Both the position numbers and the translations under genes were made by a program. Under the pieces are notes generated by a model. The model ran no database searches. It had not been told where the DNA came from and saw nothing but the letters and a program-made list of their open reading frames with translations. A stretch of DNA of 64,000 nucleotides. It comes from Hirschia baltica ATCC 49814. GTDB lineage: Bacteria; Pseudomonadota; Alphaproteobacteria; Caulobacterales; Hyphomonadaceae. The DNA lies in the NCBI RefSeq assembly GCF_000023785.1, contig NC_012982.1, positions 2,232,001 to 2,296,000 of the forward strand. The letters run 5' to 3'. Of the stretch, positions 1 to 10,755 are shown piece after piece. How positions within the stretch are numbered: position 1 is the stretch's first letter; each line of letters begins with the position of its first letter.

Positions 1-3000
1 ACCATCATAAACAGTTGATTGGCCAGACGTATCAAAACCTGCACGCGTAAGCATCTCGTCGATTTGCTCAGAACTCGCACCATCGAACACTGGAGTAGCG
101 ATCGGGATACCTTTTTTCAGATTTCCAGCAAGTTCAACAAGCTCTTCTTCTTTCTCAGGAAGCTCTTGGTTGTCACCATAACAGTGAGCAAGCTGATCCT
201 TCAATTTAACAATATCATGGTCACGGTGATACTCTTTTAGTGAGTCATCAATCATACGACCAAGACCAGAACACGCCCAACCCAAGTGAGTTTCAAGGAT
301 TTGTCCCACATTCATACGCGATGGAACCCCTAGCGGGTTCAACACGATATCAACAGGTGTTCCATCTTCAAGGTGCGGCATGTCTTCCAGCGGGTTAATG
401 CGAGAAATCACCCCTTTGTTACCGTGACGACCAGCCATTTTATCACCCGGCTGAAGCTTACGCTTCACAGCGATAAAGACTTTCACAATCTTCATCACAC
501 CCGGAGGCAGATCATCACCGCGTTGCACTTTGTCGACTTTATCTTCAAAACGCGCTTCGATTAGAGAACGAGAGCTATCTAGTGCAGACTTGATGTTGTC
601 GATTTGAGTTTGAATACCTTCATCCTCAACCGCAATTTTCCACATGTCTGTTTCGTAAACTTCACTCAAGCTGTCTGTGCTAATTTCACCTTTGCTGAAC
701 CCTTTAGGGCCGGCAATTGCTTTTTGCCCAAGTAGAAGGCTGCGCAAACGGTCATAAGAGTCACGCTCGATAATTGCGAGCTCGTCATCTTTATCTTTTT
801 GCAATGCTTCAATTTGTTCACGCTCGATTTGAAGTGCACGCTGGTCCTTATCCACACCATGGCGGTTAAAGACACGAACTTCCACAATCGTACCTGTGTC
901 ACCCGGAGGCACACGAAGCGACGTATCACGCACATCAGATGCTTTTTCACCAAAGATCGCACGAAGAAGTTTTTCTTCTGGCGTCATTGGGCTTTCACCC
1001 TTTGGCGTCACCTTACCGACGAGAATATCACCGGCTGTAACTTCAGCACCAACCGCAATAATACCAGCTTCATCGAGGTTGCGAAGCGCTTCCTCACCGA
1101 CGTTTGGAATATCACGTGTGATTTCTTCAGGACCAAGCTTTGTATCACGAGATGCAATTTCAAACTCTTCAATGTGAATTGAAGTGAACACATCATCGCG
1201 CACAATACGCTCAGAAATAAGGATGGAGTCCTCAAAGTTGTAACCAGACCAAGGCATAAACGCCACAAGCACGTTACGACCAAGCGCCAAATCACCAAGA
1301 TCTGTAGATGGACCATCAGCAATGATGTCACCCGCCACAATCTCATCACCAACTTTAACGATAGGACGCTGGTTGATACATGAGTTTTGGTTTGAACGTT
1401 GGAATTTTGATAGACGATAAATGTCCACACCAGAGCGTGTCGCATCCAGACCATCAAGTGCACGCACAACAATACGCGTTGCATCAACTTGCTCAACAAC
1501 ACCTGAACGTTTTGCCACAATCGCCGCACGAGAGTCACGCGCAACAATACGCTCCATCCCAGTACCGACAAGAGGTGCATCCGTTTTCACAAGCGGAACA
1601 GCCTGACGTTGCATGTTTGATCCCATGAGCGCGCGGTTCGCATCGTCATTCTCAAGGAATGGGATCATTGCCGCCGCCACAGAAACAACCTGTTTAGGTG
1701 ACACATCCATGTAATCAACTTCGTCACGTGATACGAGTGTCGCTTCACCAGCCACACGCGCGTTCACAAACTCATTCGTCAATTTACCATCTTCACCAAT
1801 TGCCGCGTTCGCCTGAGCAATCTTAAAGCGGTATTCTTCCATAGCAGATAGATAATCGACCTGATCTTGAGGAATACCGTCCTTAACCTGACGGTACGGA
1901 CTTTCAATGAAACCATATTTGTTAATACGGGCATGAGTCGCCAAAGAGTTGATCAAACCAATGTTTGGTCCCTCTGGTGTCTCAATCGGACAAATACGAC
2001 CATAGTGCGTTGGGTGCACATCGCGCACCTCAAACCCAGCACGTTCACGCGTTAGACCACCCGGCCCAAGCGCAGAAAGACGACGTTTGTGCGTAATCTC
2101 TGATAGTGGGTTTGTTTGGTCCATAAACTGTGAAAGTTGTGAAGAACCAAAGAAATCACGAACAGAAGCATGCACAGGCTTAGCATTCACTAAGTCGTGC
2201 GGCATAACTGTATCGATATCAACAGATGACATACGCTCTTTGATCGCACGTTCCATGCGAACAAGACCAACACGGTATGCGTTTTCTAGAAGTTCACCAC
2301 ATGAACGAACACGACGGTTTCCAAGGTTATCGATATCATCGACTTCCCCTTTACCATCCTTCAGATCCAACACTGTCGACATCACACCAAGGATATCATC
2401 CTCACGCAATGTACGTTCAGTGTCTGGCGCTTCTTCCAATGTAAAGCCAAGGCGCATGTTCATTTTCACACGACCAACAGCCGACAAATCATAGCGCTCA
2501 CTGTCGAAGAACAATTGGTTAAACAACGCTTCAGATGCTTCAAGTGTTGGTGGCTCACCTGGACGCATCACACGATAGATATCAGACAATGCCTCTGTAC
2601 GGTTTGACGCTTTGTCGACTTTCAATGTGTTGCGAAGCCATGGGCCACGTGCCGCTTCACTATCAGTATCGAGGACAGTAATCATGTCCACGCCGGCATC
2701 GCGAAGCTCTGCAATGCTTTCTTCTGTTAGCTCATCACCAGCCTCAACGAAGATCTCACCTGTTTCCATGTTGACGATATCTTCACCAACAAATTTACCT
2801 TCAAGGAAAGTAGATGGAACAAGCACTTCTTCAACACCAGCTTCGCCGGCGCGCTTGGCTTTAATCGGAGAAATTTTCTTCCCACCGTTAAAGACAACCT
2901 TACCATCAGCAGCATTAAGAATATCAAATTCCACACGAACGCTTTTCCAGCGATCAGGAGAGAATGATGTGATCCAACCAGCTTTATCAATGCGATAGCC

Positions 3001-3702
3001 TACTTTGGAATAGAATGTATCCAAAATACGCTCATGGTCGTAACCAAGCGCCTGAAGCAACGCCGTTGCAGGCAGCTTACGCTTACGGTCGATACGCACA
3101 TGCATGATATCTTTTGCATCGAATTCAAAATCCAGCCATGAACCACGGTATGGAATAATACGTGCAGCAAACAACAACTTACCAGAAGCGTGCGTTTTAC
3201 CTTTATCGTGATCAAAGAACACACCAGGAGAACGGTGCATCTGAGACACGATAACGCGCTCAGTACCATTCACGATGAATGTACCCTTTTCCGTCATCAA
3301 CGGAATATCACCAAGATAAACGTCTTGCTCTTTAATATCTTTAATAGAGCGAGCGCCGGTTTCCTCGTCTGTTTCAAAAACGATCAGACGCAATTTGACC
3401 TTCAGAGGAGCAGCATAATTCAAGTCACGCTGCATACACTCCTGTGTATCAAACTTAGGCGGCTCAAACTCATAAGACACATATTCAAGGGTCGCACGAT
3501 CAGAAAAATCTTTGATCGGGAACACGGACCTGAACACAGCGTCTAGGCCTTCGCCTTCACGCTCAGATGATGATACGTGCATTTGCAAGAAATGCTCATA
3601 AGATGAACGCTGAATCTCGATCAGGTTCGGCATTTGGATTGATTCTGGGATATTCCCGAAGGATTTCCGAATACGCTTTTTCGCCGTAAACGACAGAGCC
3701 AT
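1..3702 (-). CDS. rpoB: DNA-directed RNA polymerase beta subunit (3' end outside the window)
   Basis: Beta subunit of RNA polymerase, the core transcription enzyme. The protein starts [19 protein letters not shown] at an ATG whose complement is at 3700-3702 and stays open for 1234 codons to the left edge, so about the last tenth of a typical alphaproteobacterial RpoB is missing. The rifampicin-resistance region lies around 2040-2150 and reads [20 protein letters not shown] followed by [11 protein letters not shown]. The residues usually changed in resistant strains (D of FMDQ, H of THKRR, S of RLSALG) have the susceptible form. The last codons at the edge read [10 protein letters not shown], matching the conserved C-terminal part. 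It lies 169 bases downstream of rplL in the usual order and is probably co-transcribed with it. Confidence 0.98.
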   Translation of the reverse strand, partial: MALSFTAKKRIRKSFGNIPESIQMPNLIEIQRSSYEHFLQMHVSSSEREGEGLDAVFRSVFPIKDFSDRATLEYVSYEFEPPKFDTQECMQRDLNYAAPLKVKLRLIVFETDEETGARSIKDIKEQDVYLGDIPLMTEKGTFIVNGTERVIVSQMHRSPGVFFDHDKGKTHASGKLLFAARIIPYRGSWLDFEFDAKDIMHVRIDRKRKLPATALLQALGYDHERILDTFYSKVGYRIDKAGWITSFSPDRWKSVRVEFDILNAADGKVVFNGGKKISPIKAKRAGEAGVEEVLVPSTFLEGKFVGEDIVNMETGEIFVEAGDELTEESIAELRDAGVDMITVLDTDSEAARGPWLRNTLKVDKASNRTEALSDIYRVMRPGEPPTLEASEALFNQLFFDSERYDLSAVGRVKMNMRLGFTLEEAPDTERTLREDDILGVMSTVLDLKDGKGEVDDIDNLGNRRVRSCGELLENAYRVGLVRMERAIKERMSSVDIDTVMPHDLVNAKPVHASVRDFFGSSQLSQFMDQTNPLSEITHKRRLSALGPGGLTRERAGFEVRDVHPTHYGRICPIETPEGPNIGLINSLATHARINKYGFIESPYRQVKDGIPQDQVDYLSAMEEYRFKIAQANAAIGEDGKLTNEFVNARVAGEATLVSRDEVDYMDVSPKQVVSVAAAMIPFLENDDANRALMGSNMQRQAVPLVKTDAPLVGTGMERIVARDSRAAIVAKRSGVVEQVDATRIVVRALDGLDATRSGVDIYRLSKFQRSNQNSCINQRPIVKVGDEIVAGDIIADGPSTDLGDLALGRNVLVAFMPWSGYNFEDSILISERIVRDDVFTSIHIEEFEIASRDTKLGPEEITRDIPNVGEEALRNLDEAGIIAVGAEVTAGDILVGKVTPKGESPMTPEEKLLRAIFGEKASDVRDTSLRVPPGDTGTIVEVRVFNRHGVDKDQRALQIEREQIEALQKDKDDELAIIERDSYDRLRSLLLGQKAIAGPKGFSKGEISTDSLSEVYETDMWKIAVEDEGIQTQIDNIKSALDSSRSLIEARFEDKVDKVQRGDDLPPGVMKIVKVFIAVKRKLQPGDKMAGRHGNKGVISRINPLEDMPHLEDGTPVDIVLNPLGVPSRMNVGQILETHLGWACSGLGRMIDDSLKEYHRDHDIVKLKDQLAHCYGDNQELPEKEEELVELAGNLKKGIPIATPVFDGASSEQIDEMLTRAGFDTSGQSTVYDG

Positions 3703-3803
3703 GTTTGGGCCTCTTCTTAAGGGTAGCTACATCGCGCCAATCAAGGGAACGTAGGAACCTCGCCACATCCGGTGCGCAAAAGCGACGACCCAATTGGGAC
3801 GCC

Positions 3804-3821
3804 GCCTTAAAGTTTTAAGGC
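3804..3821 (-). promoter_or_regulatory. Hairpin in the rplL-rpoB spacer
   Basis: Near-perfect inverted repeat GCCTTAAA/TTTAAGGC with a 2-base gap in the 169-base spacer between rplL and rpoB. In E. coli this spacer holds an RNase III processing site and an attenuator. A similar role here is inferred from position only; there is no T-run typical of a strong terminator. Confidence 0.3.
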
Positions 3822-3871
3822 TATTCGACCACCTTTACGCGGGGTGACCGAATCGCCTGCATTCGTAAAGC

Positions 3872-4249
3872 TTACTTAAGCTCGACTTCAGCACCAGCTT
3901 CTTCAAGTTTTTTCTTGATTTCTTCAGCTTCTGCTTTGTCAACGCCTTCTTTAACTGCCTTAGGAGCAGCTTCAACAAGCTCTTTCGCTTCTTTCAGGCC
4001 AAGACCTGAAACGATTTCACGAACAGCTTTAATAACGTTGATTTTCTTAGCGCCAGCAGCTTTCAACACGACGTCGAATTCTGTTTTCTCTTCAGCAGCA
4101 GCAGCGGCTTCACCACCACCAGCAGCAGCAACAGCAACAGGAGCAGCAGCAGATACGCCCCACTTTTCTTCAAGAAGAGTAGCTAGTTCAGCAGCTTCCA
4201 TAACAGACAATGCTGACAAGTCTTCTACGATTTGTTCTAATTTGGACAT
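3872..4249 (-). CDS. rplL: 50S ribosomal protein L7/L12
   Basis: 125-residue stalk protein that recruits translation factors to the ribosome. The N-terminal dimerisation domain ([20 protein letters not shown]), the Ala/Gly-rich hinge at about residues 35-55 and the C-terminal domain ([39 protein letters not shown]) are all present, and the length is normal. It lies between rplJ (63 bases upstream) and rpoB in the usual order. L7/L12 is normally made in excess over other ribosomal proteins, which the separate ribosome-binding site would allow. Confidence 0.98.
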   Translation of the reverse strand: MSKLEQIVEDLSALSVMEAAELATLLEEKWGVSAAAPVAVAAAGGGEAAAAAEEKTEFDVVLKAAGAKKINVIKAVREIVSGLGLKEAKELVEAAPKAVKEGVDKAEAEEIKKKLEEAGAEVELK

Positions 4250-4312
4250 TGGGTTTCTTCCTAATACTTCTATAGTCTTTAAACTTGAACTGAGTGTTTA
4301 GAGATGTTGTTC

Positions 4313-4828
4313 TTAAGCAGCGTCTTTTGTGCTGTACGCCGAAATGACGCGAGCCAATTGACCAGCTGGTGCCTGAAGTACGCCAGCAACTTTCGTTGCA
4401 GGAGCCTGAATAACACCAATGATCTTGCCACGCAGCTGATCCAGAGAAGGCATTTTGGCAAGAGCCTCAACCTTAGCTTTATCAAGCACGTCATTTTCCA
4501 TAATCCCACCAACGAGAACGAGCTTTTCGTTATCTTTGGAATAGGCTGCACAAACCTTAGCGGCTGATACAGGGTCTGGTGCATAAGCAATAGCAACTGG
4601 ACCAGTAAACATACCAGCCAGTTCATCACCACCACGACCATCAAGAGCAATCTTAGCAAGACGGTTCTTAATAACTTTTAGACTTGCACCTTCAGCAGCG
4701 AGCTTCGTGCGCAGGTCAGACATCTCCGCCACAGTCAGTCCGGAATAATGGGTTACGATTACCGCACCCGCCTCACCAAAAATACCTTTCAGCATCTCTA
4801 GCGCTTTAATTTTTCCAGCTCTATCCAT
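4313..4828 (-). CDS. rplJ: 50S ribosomal protein L10
   Basis: 171-residue L10, base of the L7/L12 stalk and, in other bacteria, autogenous repressor of its own operon. The start is placed at MDRAGKIKALEMLKGIF because homologues begin with MDRA and because a GGAGG Shine-Dalgarno sits about 6 bases upstream; a longer in-frame version reaching 4933 would add 35 unrelated residues. Conserved segments such as VIVTHYSGLTVAEMSDLR and KVIKNRLAKIAL are present. It is separated from rplA by a 332-base leader, so it probably has its own promoter and control region. Confidence 0.97.
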   Translation of the reverse strand: MDRAGKIKALEMLKGIFGEAGAVIVTHYSGLTVAEMSDLRTKLAAEGASLKVIKNRLAKIALDGRGGDELAGMFTGPVAIAYAPDPVSAAKVCAAYSKDNEKLVLVGGIMENDVLDKAKVEALAKMPSLDQLRGKIIGVIQAPATKVAGVLQAPAGQLARVISAYSTKDAA

Positions 4829-5160
4829 AGCGGCCTCCAATTTAGGTAACCGAACCATCCGGTCACCCCAGGATAGCACACGAACATCTGCCATATCGCA
4901 CTCGCACAACCCACAAGGAGCTGAATGAGGCACGACTAACTTATGTTAGTGTACCCCCGTCCCAGGGCGATATAGAAACCCAGATCACAATCAGATTTTA
5001 CAACCCAATCGCGAACCTTATCCTTACACCCCGTCTCATACGGGCCAAATGATTATGTGGACAATTCAGAAGAACTGCCCCCACCCGCAATCTCGGACGA
5101 GAAAGGCGACAGTACGATGTTAACCACCGAGCTGTCGCCGAATTGATCTCTTATGCACAC
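4829..5160 (-). promoter_or_regulatory. rplJ-rplL leader, candidate L10 autoregulatory RNA and promoter
   Basis: 332 bases without a convincing gene between rplA and rplJ. On the minus strand the RNA can form an 8-bp perfect stem (GGCGACAG/CTGTCGCC, 5105-5139), a 5-bp stem (CCCGT/ACGGG, 5030-5044) and a 6-bp stem with a 4-base loop (ACTAAC/GTTAGT, 4936-4951). In many bacteria the L10(L12) complex binds a structured leader at exactly this place and represses translation of rplJL. That this leader does so is inferred from position and structure; no Rfam comparison was possible. Confidence 0.45.
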
Positions 5161-5865
5161 TTACGCGTCAGATGCAAGTGCTTCCTGAGTATCAATTTCA
5201 ACACCAGGCCCCATTGTGGAGCTTAGTGTAATCTTTTTAACGTATGTTCCTTTCGCACCAGAAGGACGAGCCTTCTGCAAAGCAAGGATCAAAGTACGTG
5301 CATTTTCTTCAATTGCGTCTTGAGAAAAAGAAGCTTTCCCAACACCAACATGAACAATACCAGTCTTCTCAGCACGGAACTCAACAGCACCACCTTTTGC
5401 ATCAGCAACAGCTTTAGCAACGTTTGGTGTTACAGTTCCGACCTTAGGGTTTGGCATAAGACCACGCGGACCAAGAACTTTACCTAGACGACCAACAATA
5501 GCCATCATATCAGGTGTCGCAATCACGCGATCAAAGTCCATCTTACCTTCTTGAATTTCTTCCATAAGGTCTTCAGCACCCACGATGTCTGCACCTGCTT
5601 CACGTGCTTCATCAGCTTTTGCATCACGTGCAAAAACAGCAACACGCACTGTACGACCAGTACCATGCGGAAGTGACACCACACCACGAACCATCTGATC
5701 CGCATATTTAGGGTCAACACCAAGATTTACAGCAATTTCTACTGTTTCATCAAATTTAGCAGTTGCGTTTGATTTTACCAATTCCGCAGCAGCAGCAAGC
5801 GTGTACGCTTTACCAACTTCTACTGCAGAACGCGCTGCAGCAATACGTTTTCCAACTTTAGCCAT
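5161..5865 (-). CDS. rplA: 50S ribosomal protein L1
   Basis: 234-residue L1, the mobile L1 stalk that helps release deacylated tRNA; in E. coli also a translational repressor of the L11 operon. Conserved features include the N-terminal [31 protein letters not shown] and [15 protein letters not shown]. The length is typical. It starts 4 bases after the rplK stop, so the pair is translationally linked. Confidence 0.98.
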   Translation of the reverse strand: MAKVGKRIAAARSAVEVGKAYTLAAAAELVKSNATAKFDETVEIAVNLGVDPKYADQMVRGVVSLPHGTGRTVRVAVFARDAKADEAREAGADIVGAEDLMEEIQEGKMDFDRVIATPDMMAIVGRLGKVLGPRGLMPNPKVGTVTPNVAKAVADAKGGAVEFRAEKTGIVHVGVGKASFSQDAIEENARTLILALQKARPSGAKGTYVKKITLSSTMGPGVEIDTQEALASDA

Positions 5866-5869
5866 GATA

Positions 5870-6298
5870 CTACTCCGTCACCGTCAAGCCCATCGCACGG
5901 GCAGACCCAGCGATAATCTTAGCACCTTGATCAGCATCAGCTGTGTTCAAATCTTGCAATTTAGCTTCAGCGATTTCACGGCATTGAGCCATTGTCACAG
6001 AACCAGCAACAGCACGCCCAGGCTCAGTTCCACCTTTAGAAAGACCAGCAGCCTTTTTAAGGTAATAACTTGCCGGCGGTGTCTTTGTCGCAAACGTGAA
6101 AGACTTATCTTGATAGTAATCAATCACCACAGGAATAGGCATACCCTTTTCCATTTCCTGCGTCTTAGCATTAAACGCCTTACAGAATTCCATGATGTTG
6201 ATACCGCGCTGACCCAATGCAGGACCAACAGGTGGAGACGGGTTGGCAGAGCCAGCCGGAATTTGCAGCTTAAGCTGCCCAAGTAATTTCTTCGCCAT
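5870..6298 (-). CDS. rplK: 50S ribosomal protein L11
   Basis: 142-residue L11, part of the GTPase-associated centre and the thiostrepton site. The start at [16 protein letters not shown] is chosen because homologues begin there and AAGGGAA lies just upstream; a longer frame to 6349 would add 17 residues with no family support. The Pro-rich N-terminal segment ([20 protein letters not shown]) and the C-terminal rRNA-binding segment ([10 protein letters not shown]) are clear. It lies between nusG and rplA. Confidence 0.98.
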   Translation of the reverse strand: MAKKLLGQLKLQIPAGSANPSPPVGPALGQRGINIMEFCKAFNAKTQEMEKGMPIPVVIDYYQDKSFTFATKTPPASYYLKKAAGLSKGGTEPGRAVAGSVTMAQCREIAEAKLQDLNTADADQGAKIIAGSARAMGLTVTE

Positions 6299-6424
6299 GA
6301 TTTCCCTTTCAAAACGCGAAGCGTGCGCACAGAATAAATCCATACGCACCGGGAATGACGTGGTGCGGCGACACTATGGACTTACAGCCCGCCTCCCACA
6401 TCGTTAATTAGCCAGCCCAAAAGC

Positions 6425-6967
6425 CTATAGCTTTTCAACCTGACCAAATTCTAGATCGACCGGTGTTTCACGGCCAAAGATGGAAACAGTCACCTTCAAA
6501 CGAGCTGCTTCAAGATCAACATCTTCAACAGCACCCTCAAAGGAAGCAAACGGGCCATCTGTAACTTTAACTTTTTCACCAACTTCATAAATGACATTTG
6601 GTATTTCTGGACGCTCAGCAGCCTCAGAAGCTTGTCCCATAATCCGGTCAACCTCAGACTGAGGAACCGGCAAAGGCTTTTTACCGCCATCAGCACCCAA
6701 GAACCCTGTCACTTTTGGTGTTTCTTTTACCAAGTGATAAGCAGCATCCGTTAGCTGCATTTTCACCAGAACATATCCAGGAAAATAGCGACGCTCTGTC
6801 GTCTTCTTTTTACCACGCACCACAGACACAACTTCTTCTGTCGGCACTTCAATTTCTTCAAAAAGGTGCTCAAGCTCTTGCATTGCCGCCTGCTCGCGAA
6901 TGGAAGCAGCAACTTTTTTCTCAAAATTTGAGTATGCGTGAACGATATACCATCTGGCTTTGGCCAT
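6425..6967 (-). CDS. nusG: Transcription termination/antitermination factor NusG
   Basis: 180-residue NusG, which binds RNA polymerase, modulates pausing and couples to Rho or ribosomes. The NGN domain (residues about 1-115: [31 protein letters not shown]) and the C-terminal KOW domain (about 125-175: [27 protein letters not shown]) are complete. It starts 6 bases after the secE stop in the usual secE-nusG-rplK order. Confidence 0.98.
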   Translation of the reverse strand: MAKARWYIVHAYSNFEKKVAASIREQAAMQELEHLFEEIEVPTEEVVSVVRGKKKTTERRYFPGYVLVKMQLTDAAYHLVKETPKVTGFLGADGGKKPLPVPQSEVDRIMGQASEAAERPEIPNVIYEVGEKVKVTDGPFASFEGAVEDVDLEAARLKVTVSIFGRETPVDLEFGQVEKL

Positions 6968-6973
6968 GGGGTT

Positions 6974-7177
6974 TTAGATCCCTGTAATTAGCTTAACAAC
7001 GGCCGAGACGACCCAATCCGTTAGCAAAAAGAAAATTGATGCAAATACAACCATGATCAAAACCATGATTGTTGCCGCTACAGTTTCCTGTCGCGATGTC
7101 CAAGTTACTTTTCGTCCTTCAGCACGCACCTGACCGAAAAAGGTAAAAGGGTTCGTGCGCTTCTTGGTCTCAGCCAT
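6974..7177 (-). CDS. secE: Preprotein translocase subunit SecE
   Basis: 67-residue SecE, the clamp subunit of the SecYEG channel in the inner membrane. It is the short single-helix form: a cytosolic N-terminus (NPFTFFGQVRAEGRKVTW), the conserved amphipathic part, then one membrane helix (about residues 33-55, TIMVLIMVVFASIFFLL). It is the first gene of the ribosomal cluster. In many alphaproteobacteria a tRNA-Trp gene lies directly upstream; here the nearest one is 6 kb away. Confidence 0.95.
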   Translation of the reverse strand: MAETKKRTNPFTFFGQVRAEGRKVTWTSRQETVAATIMVLIMVVFASIFFLLTDWVVSAVVKLITGI

Positions 7178-7495
7178 GAGCTATCCGTGTCTTCCCGATT
7201 TTAAGGGATGGGTTAAGGGAGGCCTTGTAGTCGAACACAGGCCTCACGTCCATACCTATCTAAAAAAACTATAATCTTGGGTTTCTAATTGACTTAGGTC
7301 ATCGTAAGTTTCAAGCCCAAATAGTCAGAAACTTCCACAAGCTACCCTCGCCAATATTCATATCCTTCTGCAGAAATTGCTCAACAATTATCCACTCAAT
7401 TAGGTCAGATGCTGCATCTTGGTCGTATTTTCTTAAATTTGCAGTTTTTTTCTATAAAATACAAATGTTAGACTGGCATATCTTCAATTTTCGTA
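7178..7495. promoter_or_regulatory. Divergent promoter region between secE and the ATP-grasp gene
   Basis: 318 bases without a gene between two divergent operons, so both promoters should lie here. Two AGGCCT hexamers at 7220-7225 and 7239-7244 form a short inverted repeat; there is no following T-run. The part next to the ATP-grasp gene (about 7370-7500) is AT-rich. No tRNA or tuf remnant is visible. Confidence 0.35.
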
Positions 7496-7507
7496 TTGAA
7501 TAAAGTA

Positions 7508-8944
7508 ATGGAATTTACAAACACCGATTCTAAATATTTCGACGAGATGTTCGGCTATGCCGACCAAACCCGTGCGCCGTATGAAAAATACTATGAATGG
7601 CTGAGAGGCAAAGACCCCTCTGAGTTAAAAAAGAAATCACGTGATGCCGAAAATTTCTTTCGACGCACGGGGATTACTTTCAATGTTTATAGTCAGGCAG
7701 AAGCCGATGAGCGCCTCATCCCCTTTGATCTCGTGCCGCGAATCATCTCCGCACAAGAATGGTCAAAGCTCTCAGAAGGCATTGAACAACGCGTCCGTGC
7801 GATAAACGCCTTCCTGCATGATATATATCATCGTCAAGAAATTGTTCGGGCAGGCAAAATCCCTGAAGAAATGATTTCTAACAATGTTGCCTTTCTTCCT
7901 GAAATGATTGGTGTAACACCTCCTGGCGGCGTTTACACACACATTACTGGAACTGACATTGTTCGAACCGGCGAAAACGAATTCTACGTTCTAGAAGATA
8001 ATGCACGCACACCTTCTGGTGTCTCATACATGCTCGAAAATCGCGAAACCATGTTGCAGATGTTTCCTGAGCTGTTTTCCAAAATTAAAGTTCAACCCGT
8101 TTCAGATTACCCGCGAGACCTGCGTCATTCATTATCACGCTGTCGCCCAACAAAATGTGATCAACGCCCTGTCATCGCCGTGTTAACGCCCGGCATTCAC
8201 AATTCAGCCTATTTTGAGCACGCATTTCTTGCAGATCAAATGGGCGCAGAGCTTGTCGAAGGCAATGATTTACGCGTTGAGAATGGCCGCGTCGCAATGC
8301 GCACAACCCGTGGCTACAAGCCTATTGATGTCATCTACCGCCGCATAGATGATGATTTCCTTGACCCAATGAATTTCAATCCCGATTCATTGTTGGGCGT
8401 CCCCGGAATTCTCGATGTTTACCGCTCTGGGGGCATTACTATCGCAAATGCGCCGGGAACAGGAATTGCCGATGATAAAGCAATTTACTCATACATCCCT
8501 GAAATTGTTAAATTTTACACAGGCGAAGAAGCTATACTGAAAAACGTCCCGACATGGAGATGTTCAGACGCGGATTCTCTTGCCTATGTATTAGATAATC
8601 TTGCAGACTTGGTCGTCAAAGAGGTTCACGGATCAGGTGGCTACGGCATGCTTATCGGCCCGACATCGTCGAAAAAAGAAATCGCCGCATTTGAAGCTAA
8701 ATTGCGTGCAAACCCTGAAGTGTATATCGCCCAACCAACATTGTCGCTTTCTACAACACCGATTTTCACCAAATCAGGCTTAGCCCCGCGTCATGTTGAT
8801 TTGCGTCCATTTGCGCTAATGTCACCTGACAATATCAAAATCACGCCAGGTGGATTGACTCGTGTTGCAATGAAATCAGGTTCACTTGTCGTAAACTCCA
8901 GTCAGGGCGGTGGCACAAAAGATACTTGGGTATTGAAGGAATAG
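7508..8944 (+). CDS. Circularly permuted ATP-grasp protein (COG2308 type)
   Basis: About 478 residues, a predicted ATP-dependent amide- or peptide-bond ligase of the circularly permuted ATP-grasp family (DUF404/DUF407). Family features include FVLPE-like ARTPSGVSYMLENR, DVIYRRIDDDFLDP, IANAPGTGIADDKAIY and KEVHGSGGYGMLIGP (the Gly-rich loop). The ATG at 7508 is preferred over an in-frame TTG at 7496; neither has a clear Shine-Dalgarno. It is followed after 3 bases by the alpha-E gene, then a transglutaminase and Anbu. This set has been described as a conserved amidoligase-linked neighbourhood (Iyer and colleagues); its product is unknown. Confidence 0.9.
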   Translation: MEFTNTDSKYFDEMFGYADQTRAPYEKYYEWLRGKDPSELKKKSRDAENFFRRTGITFNVYSQAEADERLIPFDLVPRIISAQEWSKLSEGIEQRVRAINAFLHDIYHRQEIVRAGKIPEEMISNNVAFLPEMIGVTPPGGVYTHITGTDIVRTGENEFYVLEDNARTPSGVSYMLENRETMLQMFPELFSKIKVQPVSDYPRDLRHSLSRCRPTKCDQRPVIAVLTPGIHNSAYFEHAFLADQMGAELVEGNDLRVENGRVAMRTTRGYKPIDVIYRRIDDDFLDPMNFNPDSLLGVPGILDVYRSGGITIANAPGTGIADDKAIYSYIPEIVKFYTGEEAILKNVPTWRCSDADSLAYVLDNLADLVVKEVHGSGGYGMLIGPTSSKKEIAAFEAKLRANPEVYIAQPTLSLSTTPIFTKSGLAPRHVDLRPFALMSPDNIKITPGGLTRVAMKSGSLVVNSSQGGGTKDTWVLKE

Positions 8945-8947
8945 AGC

Positions 8948-9901
8948 ATGCTAGGGAAAACAGCTGGCGGCCTATTTTGGATGTTCCGCTATCTCGAAAG
9001 AGCCGAAAATATAGCCCGCTTATTCGACACTGGGTATCGCATATCTGTGACCCGTTCAGCGTCAAGTTCGGATGAATGGTCTCACATAATCACAGCCGTG
9101 GGGAGTTCAGAAGAATACCTACAACGCTATGACGAGTATGAATATTCAAAAGTCGTCAATTTTTTACTCTGCGATAAAACTCACGGCTCAAGTGTGATCA
9201 GCTCAATCATTGCGGCGCGCCAGAATGCACGCCTTGTTAGAACAGCCCTCACCCGAGAAGTTTGGGAAGCCGTGAATGAAACTTGGCTCACGCTCAAAAC
9301 TGTTCTTTCAAAACCGGTAAAAGAATCTGACCTATCAGACGTTTTAGCACTAATTCGTCAACAAACGTCTCATGTTCGCGGTGCATTGCACGGCACCATG
9401 CTTCGCAATGACATTTATAATTTCACGCGTTTAGGCACTTTTATAGAAAGAGCGGACAACACAGCCCGTATTCTGGATGTAAAATATTATGTCCTCCTCC
9501 CCTCTATTTCTTATGTCGGCTCTTCTTTGGACAATGTTCAATGGGAAGCGATATTAAGATCAGTCTCCGGAGAACGCGCATTTCGTTGGATTCATGAAAA
9601 TGAAGAGATCGAGACCTCTATGCCCACATCCATCGTGAAATTCTTAGTTCTAGATGGACGTATGCCAAGATCTCTCAATCACAGCACCGAAAAGGTCAAA
9701 CGTAATCTACGTTATTTATCAAATGCGTATGATACTACGTCTGAAAGCCTAGAGCTGGCCAAAGCACTTCACACCTTCACCCAGGACCAAACAGTCTCGT
9801 CAATATTCGACCTTGGACTGCATGAATTCCTGAAAACTTTCATCCAAAAAGCCGGAGCCTTGGGCACCCAAATCGAAAAAGATTTCCGCTTTTATGATTA
9901 A
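8948..9901 (+). CDS. Alpha-E domain protein (DUF403)
   Basis: 317 residues, all-helical alpha-E family (COG2307). The typical start MLGKTAGGLFWMFRYLERAE and the segment FIERADNTARILDVKYY are present. The biochemical role is unknown. In other genomes it occurs next to, or fused with, circularly permuted ATP-grasp proteins and may bind its product or substrate. It starts 3 bases after the ATP-grasp stop, so the two are almost certainly co-translated. Length is normal for the family. Confidence 0.92.
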   Translation: MLGKTAGGLFWMFRYLERAENIARLFDTGYRISVTRSASSSDEWSHIITAVGSSEEYLQRYDEYEYSKVVNFLLCDKTHGSSVISSIIAARQNARLVRTALTREVWEAVNETWLTLKTVLSKPVKESDLSDVLALIRQQTSHVRGALHGTMLRNDIYNFTRLGTFIERADNTARILDVKYYVLLPSISYVGSSLDNVQWEAILRSVSGERAFRWIHENEEIETSMPTSIVKFLVLDGRMPRSLNHSTEKVKRNLRYLSNAYDTTSESLELAKALHTFTQDQTVSSIFDLGLHEFLKTFIQKAGALGTQIEKDFRFYD

Positions 9902-9915
9902 CTAAAGATATTTCT

Positions 9916-10713
9916 ATGCGCCTAAGCATTTCTCATGAGACACGCTATCAATATGATGCTCCTGTATCATACGCTCTTCAACAGCTGCGCTTAACGCCTA
10001 AATCAAGCGCGGGACAAACCGTCCTTGACTGGAAGATAGAAATTGTTGGTGGAAACCTACAATGCTCATTTACCGACCATCACAATAATAAAGTTGATCT
10101 CATCCGCTTTGCACCAGATGTGACGGAAATTATTGTGCGATGCAAAGGTGAGATAGAAACAGCAGATCGCGCAGGCGTGATAGGTCCTCATGGTGGATAT
10201 GCACCGCTTTGGTTGTTTAGACGTCATACCCGTCTGACAAAACCAGGCCCTGAAATAAAAAAGCTAGCGAAATTGCTAGATGCTTCTGAAAACTCAATTG
10301 CACAATTGCACACACTCAATGATGCTATTCTAGCGGCAGTAAACTACACTAAAGACGAGACAAACTCTGCAACAACAGCAGAAGAGGCCCTCACTAAAGG
10401 CAAAGGTGTGTGCCAAGATCACGCTCATATTTTTATATCGGCGGCTCGTGAAGCAGGCTATCCAGCCCGATATGTTTCCGGCTTCCTTATGACGGATGAT
10501 ATCAAACTTCAAAATGCTGGACACGCATGGGCTGAAGCCTATGTCGACAATATCGGATGGATTGGATTTGATCCCCCAAACGAACAATGCCCCGACGAAA
10601 GATATGTCAGAGTTGCAACAGGCCGAGATTCGCGTGAAGCTTCACCAATTTCCGGTCTTGTGCAGGGCGATGTAGAAGAAAAGCTTGTCGTAAGCCTCCA
10701 AGTGCAACAATAA
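9916..10713 (+). CDS. Transglutaminase-like cysteine peptidase
   Basis: 265 residues with an N-terminal bacterial transglutaminase-like domain (RLSISHETRYQYDAPVSYAL) followed by the catalytic fold. The triad is visible: Cys166 in GKGVCQDHAH, His203 in NAGHAWAEAYV and Asp219 in GWIGFDPPN. Such proteins in this neighbourhood are predicted cytosolic amide-cleaving or cross-linking enzymes; there is no signal peptide. It lies 14 bases after the alpha-E gene and 42 bases before Anbu. Substrate unknown. Confidence 0.92.
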   Translation: MRLSISHETRYQYDAPVSYALQQLRLTPKSSAGQTVLDWKIEIVGGNLQCSFTDHHNNKVDLIRFAPDVTEIIVRCKGEIETADRAGVIGPHGGYAPLWLFRRHTRLTKPGPEIKKLAKLLDASENSIAQLHTLNDAILAAVNYTKDETNSATTAEEALTKGKGVCQDHAHIFISAAREAGYPARYVSGFLMTDDIKLQNAGHAWAEAYVDNIGWIGFDPPNEQCPDERYVRVATGRDSREASPISGLVQGDVEEKLVVSLQVQQ

Positions 10714-10755
10714 GGACGCTGAACTGATTCTGCGCATTTATAAGGAGCGGGAGTT

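Noticed and set aside
3915-4301. 128-codon plus frame opposite rplL
   Set aside because: Antisense shadow of the Ala/Glu-rich L7/L12 gene.
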